From Burkholderiales bacterium (GTDB lineage: Bacteria; Pseudomonadota; Gammaproteobacteria; Burkholderiales; JAEUOS01), in the NCBI GenBank assembly GCA_947473125.1, contig CANJDH010000027.1, positions 1-49,239 on the forward strand: a DNA stretch of 49,239 bases, read 5' to 3'. Position numbers and translations under genes: made by a program. The notes beneath the pieces were generated by a model, which was not told the origin of the DNA, did no database searches, and saw only the letters and a program-made list of their open reading frames with translations. Of this stretch, positions 32,089 through 40,548 are shown one piece after another. Numbering within the stretch: position 1 is the first letter of the stretch; the number at the start of each line of letters is the position of its first letter.

Positions 32089-33849
32089 ATGACCACCAAA
32101 AAATCCCCGACCCGATCCCGGACCGACACCGCGCCGACAGGAATGTCCAAGGGTCTCACCAGCTATGGCGACAGCGGCTTCTCGCTGTTCCTGCGCAAGG
32201 CCTTCATCAAGGGCGCAGGCTACACCGACCGTGCGCTCGACCGCCCGGTGATCGGCATCACCAATACCGGCAGCGCCTACAACCCGTGCCACGGCAATGC
32301 GCCGCAATTGATTGAAGCGGTGAAGCGCGGTGTGTTGATGGCGGGTGGGCTGCCGATGGATTTCCCGACGATCTCGATTCACGAGAGCTTTGCCGCGCCG
32401 ACATCGATGTTCCTGCGCAACCTGATGTCGATGGACACGGAAGAACTGCTCAGGGCGCAGCCGATGGACGCGGTGGTACTGATCGGCGGCTGCGACAAGA
32501 CCGTGCCGGCACAACTGATGGGCGCCGCCTCGGCCGGCCTGCCGGCGATCCAGCTCATCACCGGCTCGATGCTCACCGGCTCGCACCGCTCCGAGCGCGT
32601 CGGTGCCTGCACCGATTGCCGCCGCTACTGGGCCAAGTTCCGCGCCGAAGAAATCGATGAAGAGGAAGTCGCCGACGTCAACAACCAGTTGGTCGCCAGT
32701 GTCGGCACCTGTTCGGTGATGGGCACCGCCAGCACCATGGCCTGCGTCGCTGAAGCATTGGGCATGACGGTGCCCGGAGGCGCTTCCCCGCCTGCCGTGA
32801 CGGCTGATCGCATCCGCATCGCCGAACAGACCGGCTTTCAGGCGGTGGAGATGGCGAAGAACGGCCTCACCATCGACAAGATCCTTACCGAGAAGGCGTT
32901 CGAGAACGCAATGCGTGTGCTGCTCTCGATTGCCGGCTCGACCAACGGCATCGTGCACCTCACGGCCATCGCCGGGCGCATGGGCCTGGAACTCGATCTC
33001 AAGGCGCTCGACCGCATGGGCCGCGAAACGCCGGTGCTGGTAGACCTGAAACCTTCGGGCCAGCATTACATGGAAGACTTCCATCATGCCGGCGGCATGG
33101 CCACCCTTCTGCGCGAATTGAAGCCGCTACTTCATTTGGACGCATTAACCGTCACCGGCCGCACCCTCGGCGAAGAACTCGAAGCACAGGGCCCCGGCTT
33201 CAAACAGGATGTGGTGCGCCCATTCAACAACCCGATTTATCCGAGCGGTGCCATCGCCGTGCTCGAAGGTAACCTTGCCCCCGAAGGCAGCATCATCAAG
33301 GCTTCGGCGGCCAATGCCAAGCTGATGGAGCATGAAGGCCGCGCTGTCGTGTTTGAAAACGCCGCCGATCTCGCTGCGCGCATCGACTCGCCCGATCTCG
33401 ATGTCACGGCAGACGACGTGCTGGTGCTCAAGAACATCGGCCCCAAGGGCGCGCCGGGTATGCCCGAAGCCGGCTACCTGCCGATCCCGCTCAAGCTCGC
33501 CAAAGCCGGCGTGAAAGACATGGTGCGCATCTCCGACGGCCGCATGAGTGGTACGGCGTTCGGCACCATCGTGCTGCATGTCACACCCGAGTCGGCTGTG
33601 GGCGGGCCGCTCGCTTATGTGCAGAACGGTGATCGCATCCGCCTCTCGGTATCGCAACGCAAGCTCGATCTGTTAGTTTCGGCAGAAGAACTGGCGCGCC
33701 GCGCCAAGGCCAACCCGGTCAAGGTGCCGACGGCCGGCCGCGGCTATCGCAAGCTGTTTCTTGACACAGTGACGCAGGCCGACAAGGGCGTCGACTTCGA
33801 CTTCCTGCGTGCCGAGAAGATGACGGGCACCTTCCCGCGCAGCAAGTAA
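32089..33849 (+). CDS. IlvD/Edd-family dehydratase
   Basis: This 586-residue iron-sulfur dehydratase removes water from a dihydroxy-acid or aldonate. Cluster-ligand cysteines are Cys67 (NPCHGN), Cys135 (IGGCDKT) and Cys208 (GTCSVMG). The length and a C-terminal GAPGMPEAGYLPIP and RISDGRMSGT fit the pentonate/sugar-acid or dihydroxy-acid branch; the exact substrate is not fixed and it need not be for branched-chain amino acids. The ATG at 32089 was chosen since the frame upstream is antisense to the crotonase. A CoA transferase follows 77 bp later. Confidence 0.9.
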   Translation: MTTKKSPTRSRTDTAPTGMSKGLTSYGDSGFSLFLRKAFIKGAGYTDRALDRPVIGITNTGSAYNPCHGNAPQLIEAVKRGVLMAGGLPMDFPTISIHESFAAPTSMFLRNLMSMDTEELLRAQPMDAVVLIGGCDKTVPAQLMGAASAGLPAIQLITGSMLTGSHRSERVGACTDCRRYWAKFRAEEIDEEEVADVNNQLVASVGTCSVMGTASTMACVAEALGMTVPGGASPPAVTADRIRIAEQTGFQAVEMAKNGLTIDKILTEKAFENAMRVLLSIAGSTNGIVHLTAIAGRMGLELDLKALDRMGRETPVLVDLKPSGQHYMEDFHHAGGMATLLRELKPLLHLDALTVTGRTLGEELEAQGPGFKQDVVRPFNNPIYPSGAIAVLEGNLAPEGSIIKASAANAKLMEHEGRAVVFENAADLAARIDSPDLDVTADDVLVLKNIGPKGAPGMPEAGYLPIPLKLAKAGVKDMVRISDGRMSGTAFGTIVLHVTPESAVGGPLAYVQNGDRIRLSVSQRKLDLLVSAEELARRAKANPVKVPTAGRGYRKLFLDTVTQADKGVDFDFLRAEKMTGTFPRSK

Positions 33850-33878
33850 TCGTTTGGTCAGCGACCTGCAATTCCCCT

Positions 33879-33899
33879 GAAACCATTGGTGGGAGCGGG
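33879..33899 (+). repeat. REP-like repeat copy after the IlvD/Edd gene
   Basis: GAAACCATTGGTGGGAGCGG is close to the arm at 18848 (GAAAACCCATGGTGGGAGCC). It starts 30 bp after the stop codon of the dehydratase, similar in position to the other copies. Confidence 0.5.
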
Positions 33900-33926
33900 T
33901 CTCCGCCGCTTATCGAGGTGACACTC

Positions 33927-35093
33927 ATGCCCAGCCCCATGCCCGCCCCGCCCCTTCCCCTGGCGGGGGTGCGCATTCTTGATCTCTCAGCGGTCATTTT
34001 CGGCCCTCTCGCGACCCAGACCCTGGCCGACTATGGGGCCGATGTCATCAAGGTTGAACCACCTGAAGGCGACTCCACGCGCTACACGGGCCCGGACAAA
34101 GAGCGTGGCATGTCCACCATTTTCATGGGCGCCAACCGCAGCAAGCGCAGCATCGTGCTCGATTTGAAGCAGGCGGATGCGCGTGCTGCCCTGCTCAAGC
34201 TGGTCGATACGGCTGACGTGTTCGTGCATAGCATGCGGCCGCAGAAGCTGGCCGCATTGGGTATCGACCCGGATACCTTAATGGCGCGCAACCCGCGTCT
34301 GGTTTACGCCGGGCTGCATGGCTTTGTCGAAGGCGGGCCGTACAGCGGCATGCCCGCCTACGATGACATCGTGCAGGGCATGGCCGGCAACGCATCGCTG
34401 ATGCAAAAACAAACCGGGCAGCCCGCCTACTTCCCCACCATCGTGGCGGACAAGACCTGCGCGCAGGTGGCGGCGCACGCCATCCTGGCGGCCCTGTTCG
34501 GCCGCGAGCGCACCGGCAAAGGGAGCTTTGTCGAAATCCCGATGTTTGAATCCATGGTGGCGTTCAATCTGGTAGAGCATTTGTATGGCGAGCACTTCGA
34601 TCCGCCGCTGGCACCGGTCGGCTACCCGCGCGTGATGGCGCCGTGGCGGCGTCCGTTTCAGACCACCGATGGCCATGTGTGCGCCATGCCGTATACCAAC
34701 GCCCATTGGCAGCGCTTCTTCAAGGAAGTGGGCCGGGATGATTGTGCGGCTGATCCACGCTACGCCAACATCAGCGAGCGCACCCGCAACATCGTGCCCC
34801 TCTATGAACTTCTGGGCAGCATCGTGCGCACCCGCAGCACGGCCGAGTGGCTGGCGATCTTCGAGCAACTGGAAATCCCGGCCTCACGCATGAACCAACT
34901 CGAAGACCTGCAGACGGATACCCATCTTGCAGCCACCGGATTCTTCCAAACGATAGAGGACGAAGAAATGGGTACGGTGCGCTTCACAGGCGTGCCGGTA
35001 AAGTTTGACGGTGCCCGGCCCGCAGTGCGAATGGCGCCACGCCTGGGCGAACATACGGAAGAAGTGTTGCGCGAGGCAGGCCTGCAGCCTTAA
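33927..35093 (+). CDS. Class III CoA transferase (CaiB/BaiF family), third copy
   Basis: This 388-residue enzyme starts MPSPMPAPPLPLAGVRILDLSAV. It shows ADVIKVEPPEGDSTR, ANRSKRSIVLDLK and a probable catalytic Asp in TIVADKTCAQ. A GTG at 33918 is possible, but the ATG at 33927 has GAGG at a proper distance. It follows the IlvD/Edd gene on the plus strand and could be co-transcribed with it. It converges on the LysR gene. Confidence 0.92.
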   Translation: MPSPMPAPPLPLAGVRILDLSAVIFGPLATQTLADYGADVIKVEPPEGDSTRYTGPDKERGMSTIFMGANRSKRSIVLDLKQADARAALLKLVDTADVFVHSMRPQKLAALGIDPDTLMARNPRLVYAGLHGFVEGGPYSGMPAYDDIVQGMAGNASLMQKQTGQPAYFPTIVADKTCAQVAAHAILAALFGRERTGKGSFVEIPMFESMVAFNLVEHLYGEHFDPPLAPVGYPRVMAPWRRPFQTTDGHVCAMPYTNAHWQRFFKEVGRDDCAADPRYANISERTRNIVPLYELLGSIVRTRSTAEWLAIFEQLEIPASRMNQLEDLQTDTHLAATGFFQTIEDEEMGTVRFTGVPVKFDGARPAVRMAPRLGEHTEEVLREAGLQP

Positions 35094-35138
35094 CGCCTGG
35101 TCTGCATGGTCGAAGCTCGGTCAAAAGCCCGCCTTGGC

Positions 35139-36101
35139 CTAATCGGAATTCATTTCACGCTGGAGCTGTGCGGGGTTCATCGAATGCATGGTTTTCCCCA
35201 AGTTTTTTGCGGTCTGAACAAACATCTCCACGCTTGGCGCCAGTGTTTTGCCCTTCAGTCGGATGATGCCGATGGGGATGCCGTCATCGAGTTCAATCGG
35301 AAGAACGCTCAGGAACTTCGGCACCTTGCCAAAGCGCAGAACCGAACCGTACATCACGCTGAGAAGCGAATTTGAGGCCACCATTTCAAAGCGAAGCAGC
35401 AATGACATTGTGGTGATTGCTGTATCCGGCAAGGCCAGCTTGTGTCGCCGGAATGCGCCCCGCAGGGTTGCTACGACAGGCCCTTCCATCGGCGGCAATA
35501 CCCACCGATAGTTCCGTGCTTCCTCCAGAGGTACTTTTTTCCTGGAAGCCAGTGGATGCCCGGAACCAGCAATCACGAATAGACGATCGTCAAACAGACG
35601 ATCAAACAACAGGCTTGGGTTTTCGCCCGCGACATGCTGTGATCCGATACCGACATCCATTGACCGTGCCAGCACTCCACTCCCGAGCTTCATGGATTCA
35701 AACTCTGCGACTTGGATGTGGAATCCCGGGCGACCGGCGAGGAACTCCTTGGCGGAAGCTGCGAGGATCCCCGCACAGGCTGTCGGGGTGCCACCGACGC
35801 GAAGTTCGCCGCCGTCTGCATTTGCCAGAGAACCGAGTTCGTCGACTGCCTGTCGCAACTCATCGACCACAGCCGCCGCACGACGCAACAAGATTTGGCC
35901 ATGGGGAGTCGGGCTCACACCGCGATTTGTGCGATCAAACAACTTTGCCTCGACCAGTACCTCAAGTTCTCCAATCGCCTTTGACAGTGCGGGCTGGGTG
36001 AGTCCTACCTCATTTGCAGCTTTCAAAATGCTGCCGGATTGTGCGACTGCCAGGAGCAGCCTGAGTTGGCGCAGCGTCAAGTGCTTCGCGATCGCTTTCA
36101 C
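35139..36101 (-). CDS. LysR-family transcriptional regulator
   Basis: This 320-residue regulator has a winged HTH at residues about 5-65 (LRQLRLLLAVAQSGSILKAANEVGLTQPALSKAIGELE) and an effector-binding domain after a short helix. The start is a GTG at 36101 with AAGGAAAG just upstream; no ATG fits. It is divergent from a cupin gene, and a palindromic site lies between them at 36114-36141. It probably controls the cupin gene and itself; the effector is unknown. Confidence 0.92.
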   Translation of the reverse strand: MKAIAKHLTLRQLRLLLAVAQSGSILKAANEVGLTQPALSKAIGELEVLVEAKLFDRTNRGVSPTPHGQILLRRAAAVVDELRQAVDELGSLANADGGELRVGGTPTACAGILAASAKEFLAGRPGFHIQVAEFESMKLGSGVLARSMDVGIGSQHVAGENPSLLFDRLFDDRLFVIAGSGHPLASRKKVPLEEARNYRWVLPPMEGPVVATLRGAFRRHKLALPDTAITTMSLLLRFEMVASNSLLSVMYGSVLRFGKVPKFLSVLPIELDDGIPIGIIRLKGKTLAPSVEMFVQTAKNLGKTMHSMNPAQLQREMNSD

Positions 36102-36113
36102 TGACTTTCCTTG

Positions 36114-36141
36114 ATATGCATTAATTGTTATAGATACATAT
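36114..36141. promoter_or_regulatory. Candidate LysR operator between the regulator and the cupin gene
   Basis: ATATGCAT (36114-36121) and ATACATAT (36134-36141) form an inverted repeat with one mismatch and a 12-bp spacer. It lies just upstream of the LysR start and fits the spaced dyad expected of LysR-type sites. Confidence 0.55.
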
Positions 36142-36212
36142 GGAGAATCGATATCACAAGCATACCACCCGGTGTAAGCTTGATCCCTCAAAACATCATC
36201 CGAAAGAACAGC

Positions 36213-36638
36213 ATGCAAAAAGTCATCAGCAACTCGGCCGCTCTTTGTGTCGCGCTGGCGATGCACCAAGGCGTTCACGCGCAAGGCCTCGCCGGTATTT
36301 CCGGCGAGCGCACCGGCATCACAGCCGTGGCCAAACACGTTTTCGACGACCCCACCTTGCCGGGCAAGGAATTTCGCGTCCTGCATACCACCTACGCGCC
36401 CGGCGGACAAAACCCAAAGCACTATCACCCTTCCCACGTGATCTTCTACGTACTTGAAGGATCAGGCGTCTGGCAGGAGGAGGGAAAGGAAGCGGTGATC
36501 CTCAAGCCGGGGGATAGCCTTCATGTGCGACCAGGCATGGTGCACGCCCATCGAAACGCCAGCAACACGGAGAGGCTGGTGTTTCTCGAATATGTCATCG
36601 TCGACAAAGTGCAGCGCAGCACGGTGCCGATGCGCTAA
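36213..36638 (+). CDS. Exported cupin-domain protein
   Basis: This 141-residue protein has a signal peptide (MQKVISNSAALCVALAMHQGVHAQG) and one cupin barrel. The metal-binding motif NPKHYHPSHVIFYVLEG and the later VRPGMVHAHRN are intact. An upstream ATG at 36111 would bury the signal. The cupin is likely periplasmic and may be an isomerase, dioxygenase or binding protein; its function is unknown. It is divergent from the LysR gene. Confidence 0.85.
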   Translation: MQKVISNSAALCVALAMHQGVHAQGLAGISGERTGITAVAKHVFDDPTLPGKEFRVLHTTYAPGGQNPKHYHPSHVIFYVLEGSGVWQEEGKEAVILKPGDSLHVRPGMVHAHRNASNTERLVFLEYVIVDKVQRSTVPMR

Positions 36639-36689
36639 AGCGCTTCCGAAACTGTTTGAGCGCAGACGCGGGGACAATTCCCCGCTCGG

Positions 36690-37547
36690 CTAGTTGCCCG
36701 CGAACACCGGCTTCTGCTTGGCCACAAACGCGTTGTAGGCGCGCTCGAAATCCTGCGTCTGCATGCAGATCGCCTGCGCCTGCGCTTCGGCTTCGATGGC
36801 ATCGTCAATGCCCATGCTCCACTCCTGGTGGATGCAACGCTTGGTCATGGCGTGGCCGAAGGTCGGGCCGTCGGCCAGCGCGCGCGCGAACGCTTGGGTG
36901 TCGGCCAACAATGCTGAGGATTCGCACAGCTTGTTGAAGAAGCCCCAGCGCTCGCCTTCCACACCATCCATTGAGCGGCCGGTGTAGAGCAGTTCGGCAG
37001 CGCGGCCAGCCCCGATGATGCGCGGCAGCATGTTGCAGGCCCCCATGTCGGCACCGGCGAGGCCGACGCGCACAAAGAGGAACGCCACTTTGGTCGCTGC
37101 CGTGCCATAGCGCATGTCGGACGCCATCGCGAGAATCGCACCGGCGCCAGCGCATACACCATCGACTGCAGCAACAATCGGCTGCGGGCAGGCACGCATG
37201 GCCTTGACGAGGTCGCCTGTCATGCGCGTAAAAGCGAGCAACCCGTTCATGTCGCCAGCACGTTGCATCTCGACCAGCGGGCCGATGATTTCATGCACGT
37301 CGCCGCCCGAACAGAAGTTGCCGCCGGCACCGGTGATCACCACAGTCTTGACGTTGTCGGCATAGGTCAGGTTGCGAAACGTATCGCGCAGCTCTGCGTA
37401 AGACTCCATCGTGAGCGGGTTCTTGCGCTCAGGCCGATTGATAGTGATGGTGGCGACCTTGCCGTCAAGCTGCCAGCCGAAGTGTTTCGGCTGGAAGTTG
37501 TCGAAGTCGAGCCCGTCCGGGCGAAAGCGGGTGTGGGTTTGGGTCAT
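36690..37547 (-). CDS. Enoyl-CoA hydratase/isomerase family protein
   Basis: This 285-residue crotonase has [33 protein letters not shown] (oxyanion-hole Gly) and [18 protein letters not shown]. It resembles hydratases of aromatic-CoA and fatty-acid catabolism; the catalytic Glu pair was not confirmed. It is the downstream partner of the metallo-hydrolase gene, which ends 27 bp before its start. Confidence 0.92.
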   Translation of the reverse strand: MTQTHTRFRPDGLDFDNFQPKHFGWQLDGKVATITINRPERKNPLTMESYAELRDTFRNLTYADNVKTVVITGAGGNFCSGGDVHEIIGPLVEMQRAGDMNGLLAFTRMTGDLVKAMRACPQPIVAAVDGVCAGAGAILAMASDMRYGTAATKVAFLFVRVGLAGADMGACNMLPRIIGAGRAAELLYTGRSMDGVEGERWGFFNKLCESSALLADTQAFARALADGPTFGHAMTKRCIHQEWSMGIDDAIEAEAQAQAICMQTQDFERAYNAFVAKQKPVFAGN

Positions 37548-37574
37548 GCGGGTCTCCTTGTCAGATGCAAGCTT

Positions 37575-38330
37575 TCAGGCACAAGTACGGCACAGGTCAA
37601 TCTCGGTCATCACGGCAATGTCTTCACCGAACCAGGCGGCAATCGCCGCCTTGCGCTCACCGAGGTATTCGGGTTGGCCATTGGCATCCAGGCGCATCGT
37701 CAAATCATGGCCGGGGATCAACAAGGTGCCAGGCACTTTCTTCCAGATGTTCCAGATCGCCTTGATGCTCGCTTCGCTGTGGGCGCGGTTTTCACTCAGA
37801 TCCACCTTGCCGCCCAGGAGTTCGGCCCGATTCTTCGCTGCATCGCCGGTAAAAAGAATCGGCACTTCACCGCCCGTAAGATAAAACAGCAAATGGCCGG
37901 GTGTGTGGCCGGGTGCCGCAATCGCCTCCAGATTCGGCAGGAACTTGTCGCCACCATTGATGCGCTGTGTGCGCGGCGAACGCGCCAGTTCCTGCACGTA
38001 GAGTTCCGGCAAAGGATTGAAGCCAGGTGGCTGGGCTGCCGCCCATTCCAGTTCTTGCTGGCCAATCCACAATCTGGCGTTCGGGAACAGCGTGAAATTG
38101 ACCGAATGGTCGTAATGGGCATGCGTGAGCACGACGTCGGTCACTTGTGCGGCTTCGATGCCACGCTCATTGAGTTGCTTGCGCAACTCGCGACGAATGC
38201 CGAATGCGCCCACGTCAATGAGGATGATGCGTCCCTCTCCGCGCAAGAGTGCGATGGTGCTCCAACCCAGGCTGCCATGACAAACGGAACGCCCGGGGAA
38301 GCCCTGGACCAGTACGTCGACTTGAAGCAT
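37575..38330 (-). CDS. Metallo-beta-lactamase-fold hydrolase
   Basis: This 251-residue hydrolase of the MBL superfamily has THAHYDHS (metal ligands His, His, Asp, His), GHTPGHLLFY and FTGDAAKN, followed by PGHD. Such proteins include quorum-quenching lactonases, sulfur dioxygenases and glyoxalase II-like thioesterases. The ATG at 38330 is preferred for its spacing to GAAAGA; ATG 38336 or GTG 38375 are alternatives. It precedes the crotonase gene, so a lactone or CoA-thioester substrate is possible. Confidence 0.9.
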   Translation of the reverse strand: MLQVDVLVQGFPGRSVCHGSLGWSTIALLRGEGRIILIDVGAFGIRRELRKQLNERGIEAAQVTDVVLTHAHYDHSVNFTLFPNARLWIGQQELEWAAAQPPGFNPLPELYVQELARSPRTQRINGGDKFLPNLEAIAAPGHTPGHLLFYLTGGEVPILFTGDAAKNRAELLGGKVDLSENRAHSEASIKAIWNIWKKVPGTLLIPGHDLTMRLDANGQPEYLGERKAAIAAWFGEDIAVMTEIDLCRTCA

Positions 38331-38466
38331 GTTCATTCTTTCGGCAATCGAAACATCGGGGAAATTGGTGCGCACGGAGTATCGCAGAATCGACGTTCGA
38401 CCTCAGTCGACGCCGGCAATCGCGGTACAGTAGCGCCCCTCTTCAACGCCTTTGCAGTGAGCCCGC

Positions 38467-39492
38467 ATGTCTTCCACCCGCACGATTGCCGAATCCGCCC
38501 TGCTTGACCTCGCCACCCGTGCCCTGCAGAGCTACGGCCTGGGCCCCAACGACGCCCACGATGCTGCCAGAGTATTGGTGCTGGCGGACCTGTTTGGCGT
38601 CTCCACCCACGGCGTGATGCGCGTCAAGACCTATGGTGAACGGCTTGCCATCGGCGGCATCGATGCGAAGGCGCAAATCAAGGTGGACCGCCGCTCGCCG
38701 GCAATTGCCATGGTGGATGGCGCCAACGCGGTCGGCACGCTGGTCGGCATGCGCGCGCTCGATGCCGCCCTGGAAGGTGCGCGTGCCACCGGCGTCGGTG
38801 TGGCGTTTGCCCGTGCCAGCAATCACTTCGGGCCGATCGCTTCTTACGCCTGGCTCGCAGCCGAGCAGGGATTTGCCAGCATCATCGGCAGCAACGCCAG
38901 CGTCACCATCGCCCCGACTGGCGGCACCGAAGCCCGCCTCGGCAACAACCCGCTCGGCCTGTGCGTACCGAACCCTGGTGGCGACCCGGTAATGCTCGAT
39001 ATGGCCATGAGCGTGGTGGCCCGCGCCAAGATTCGCCGCGCACTCGACAAGGGTGAATCGATCCCCGATACCTGGGCCACCGATATCAATGGCCACGCCA
39101 CTACCGACCCGCGTACCGCACTCGACGGCATCCTCTTGCCCATCGGCGGCTACAAGGGCTATGGCCTCGCCCTGATGGTCGATCTGTTTGCCGGCTTGCT
39201 GTCGGGCGCGGCCTATCTCACGCACGTGAAGTCATGGGTCGATGAACCCGAATCGCCGCAGAACCTCGGCCATGTGTTCATCCTGATCGACACAGCCAAA
39301 CTCGGGCTTGCCGACCTTGCAGCACGAATGAACGACTTCGCAGCCATTCTGCACGACACCCCACCAGTAGACGAAAAAGCCCCGGTGCTGCTACCCGGTG
39401 AGCGCGAAATTGCCCGGATGAAGGCACAACGCCAGAACGGCATCGTGCTCGATGCCGACGTGCTGGCGTTCCTGGAAACGCGCGCGGGCTAG
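38467..39492 (+). CDS. Malate/L-lactate dehydrogenase-type NAD(P) oxidoreductase (Ldh family)
   Basis: This 341-residue enzyme of the LDH2/MDH2 family, unrelated to classic lactate dehydrogenase, uses NAD(P) to oxidise 2-hydroxy acids. It has DLFGVSTHGVMRVKTY, SNHFGPIASYA and PTGGTEARLGNNPLGLC. The length is usual. It is divergent from the metallo-hydrolase gene and converges on a Bug receptor gene. Substrates in the family include malate, ureidoglycolate and 2,3-diketogulonate, so the substrate is open. Confidence 0.92.
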   Translation: MSSTRTIAESALLDLATRALQSYGLGPNDAHDAARVLVLADLFGVSTHGVMRVKTYGERLAIGGIDAKAQIKVDRRSPAIAMVDGANAVGTLVGMRALDAALEGARATGVGVAFARASNHFGPIASYAWLAAEQGFASIIGSNASVTIAPTGGTEARLGNNPLGLCVPNPGGDPVMLDMAMSVVARAKIRRALDKGESIPDTWATDINGHATTDPRTALDGILLPIGGYKGYGLALMVDLFAGLLSGAAYLTHVKSWVDEPESPQNLGHVFILIDTAKLGLADLAARMNDFAAILHDTPPVDEKAPVLLPGEREIARMKAQRQNGIVLDADVLAFLETRAG

Positions 39493-39502
39493 ATCCGCGG
39501 CC

Positions 39503-40498
39503 TTACTCGGGCAGGGTGACGTTGGCCTGTTCGATGACGTTCTTGAACGTCATCGATTCCGCAGTGATGAATTCACGAAACTGCTGCGGCGTCATCGGGT
39601 TGGCTTCGCCACCGAGCGCCCGCATTTTGTCGATGAAGGCCGGTGTGCGCAGGATTCTGGTCACTTCGGTGTTGAGCCGCGTGATCACCTCGCCTGGCGT
39701 GCCGGCCGGTGCAAACAGGCCGTACCAGTTGACCAGCTGGTAGCCTGCCATCGACGGCGTTTCTGCCACGGCAGGCACGTTCGGCAATACCGAAACGCGC
39801 GTCCTCGAGGTCACCGCAATCGGCTTGACCTGCCCGCCGGTGATGAACGGCTGCACCACGGCCACACTCGCAAACGTCATGGTGATGTGCTTGGCCGCCA
39901 CATCAGCAGTCTGCTGTGCCGCGCCCTTGTACGGTACGTGGACGACGCTGACCCCAGCCATCTTGTTGAAGAGTTCACCCGCCAGATGCAGCGGATTGCC
40001 GATGCCGGAGGATGAAAAATTGAGCTTGCCGGGACGGGCCTTGGCATAGGCGATCAGTTCCGTCACGTTGCTTACCGGCACATCCGCATTGACCACCAGC
40101 ACGTTGGGCATCATCACGATGTTGGTAATCGGGACGAGGTCTTTCTCGGCGTCGTACTGCATCTTCTGCTTGTAAAGATGCGGATTGGTAGCAATCTCGC
40201 CGGAGGCCGACACCAGCAGCGTGTAGCCATCGGGCGGCGCCTTGGCCACCGCGTTGGCGGCCACCATGCCGGAAGCGCCGGCGCGGTTTTCAACCAGGAT
40301 ATTCTGGCCCAGCGCTTCGCGCAGACTCTCGGCGAGGTGGCGCGCGGTGATATCGACCCCGCCACCAGCGCCGTATCCAACCAAGAACCTGATCTGCTTG
40401 TTGGGGTAACCCTGCGCCTGCGCCAGGGAAGGTATGCAAGCGACGGCGGCACACAGCATAAGTGCCGAAAACTGGTTGAAGCGCATGAGTAAATTCAT
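39503..40498 (-). CDS. Bug-family solute receptor
   Basis: This 331-residue TctC-like periplasmic binding protein has a Sec signal (FNQFSALMLCAAVACIPSLAQAQ) and the mature start YPNKQIRFLVGYGAGGGVDITARH. It is next to the Ldh-family dehydrogenase gene (convergent, 10 bp apart), which may act on what it binds. No TctAB partner is nearby. The ATG at 40498 gives four residues before a second Met at 40486, which is also possible. Confidence 0.93.
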   Translation of the reverse strand: MNLLMRFNQFSALMLCAAVACIPSLAQAQGYPNKQIRFLVGYGAGGGVDITARHLAESLREALGQNILVENRAGASGMVAANAVAKAPPDGYTLLVSASGEIATNPHLYKQKMQYDAEKDLVPITNIVMMPNVLVVNADVPVSNVTELIAYAKARPGKLNFSSSGIGNPLHLAGELFNKMAGVSVVHVPYKGAAQQTADVAAKHITMTFASVAVVQPFITGGQVKPIAVTSRTRVSVLPNVPAVAETPSMAGYQLVNWYGLFAPAGTPGEVITRLNTEVTRILRTPAFIDKMRALGGEANPMTPQQFREFITAESMTFKNVIEQANVTLPE

Positions 40499-40548
40499 CC
40501 CAAAAAGCCGAAGGCACGAAGTCTAACAGCGCCCGCCTGCCGGCACTT

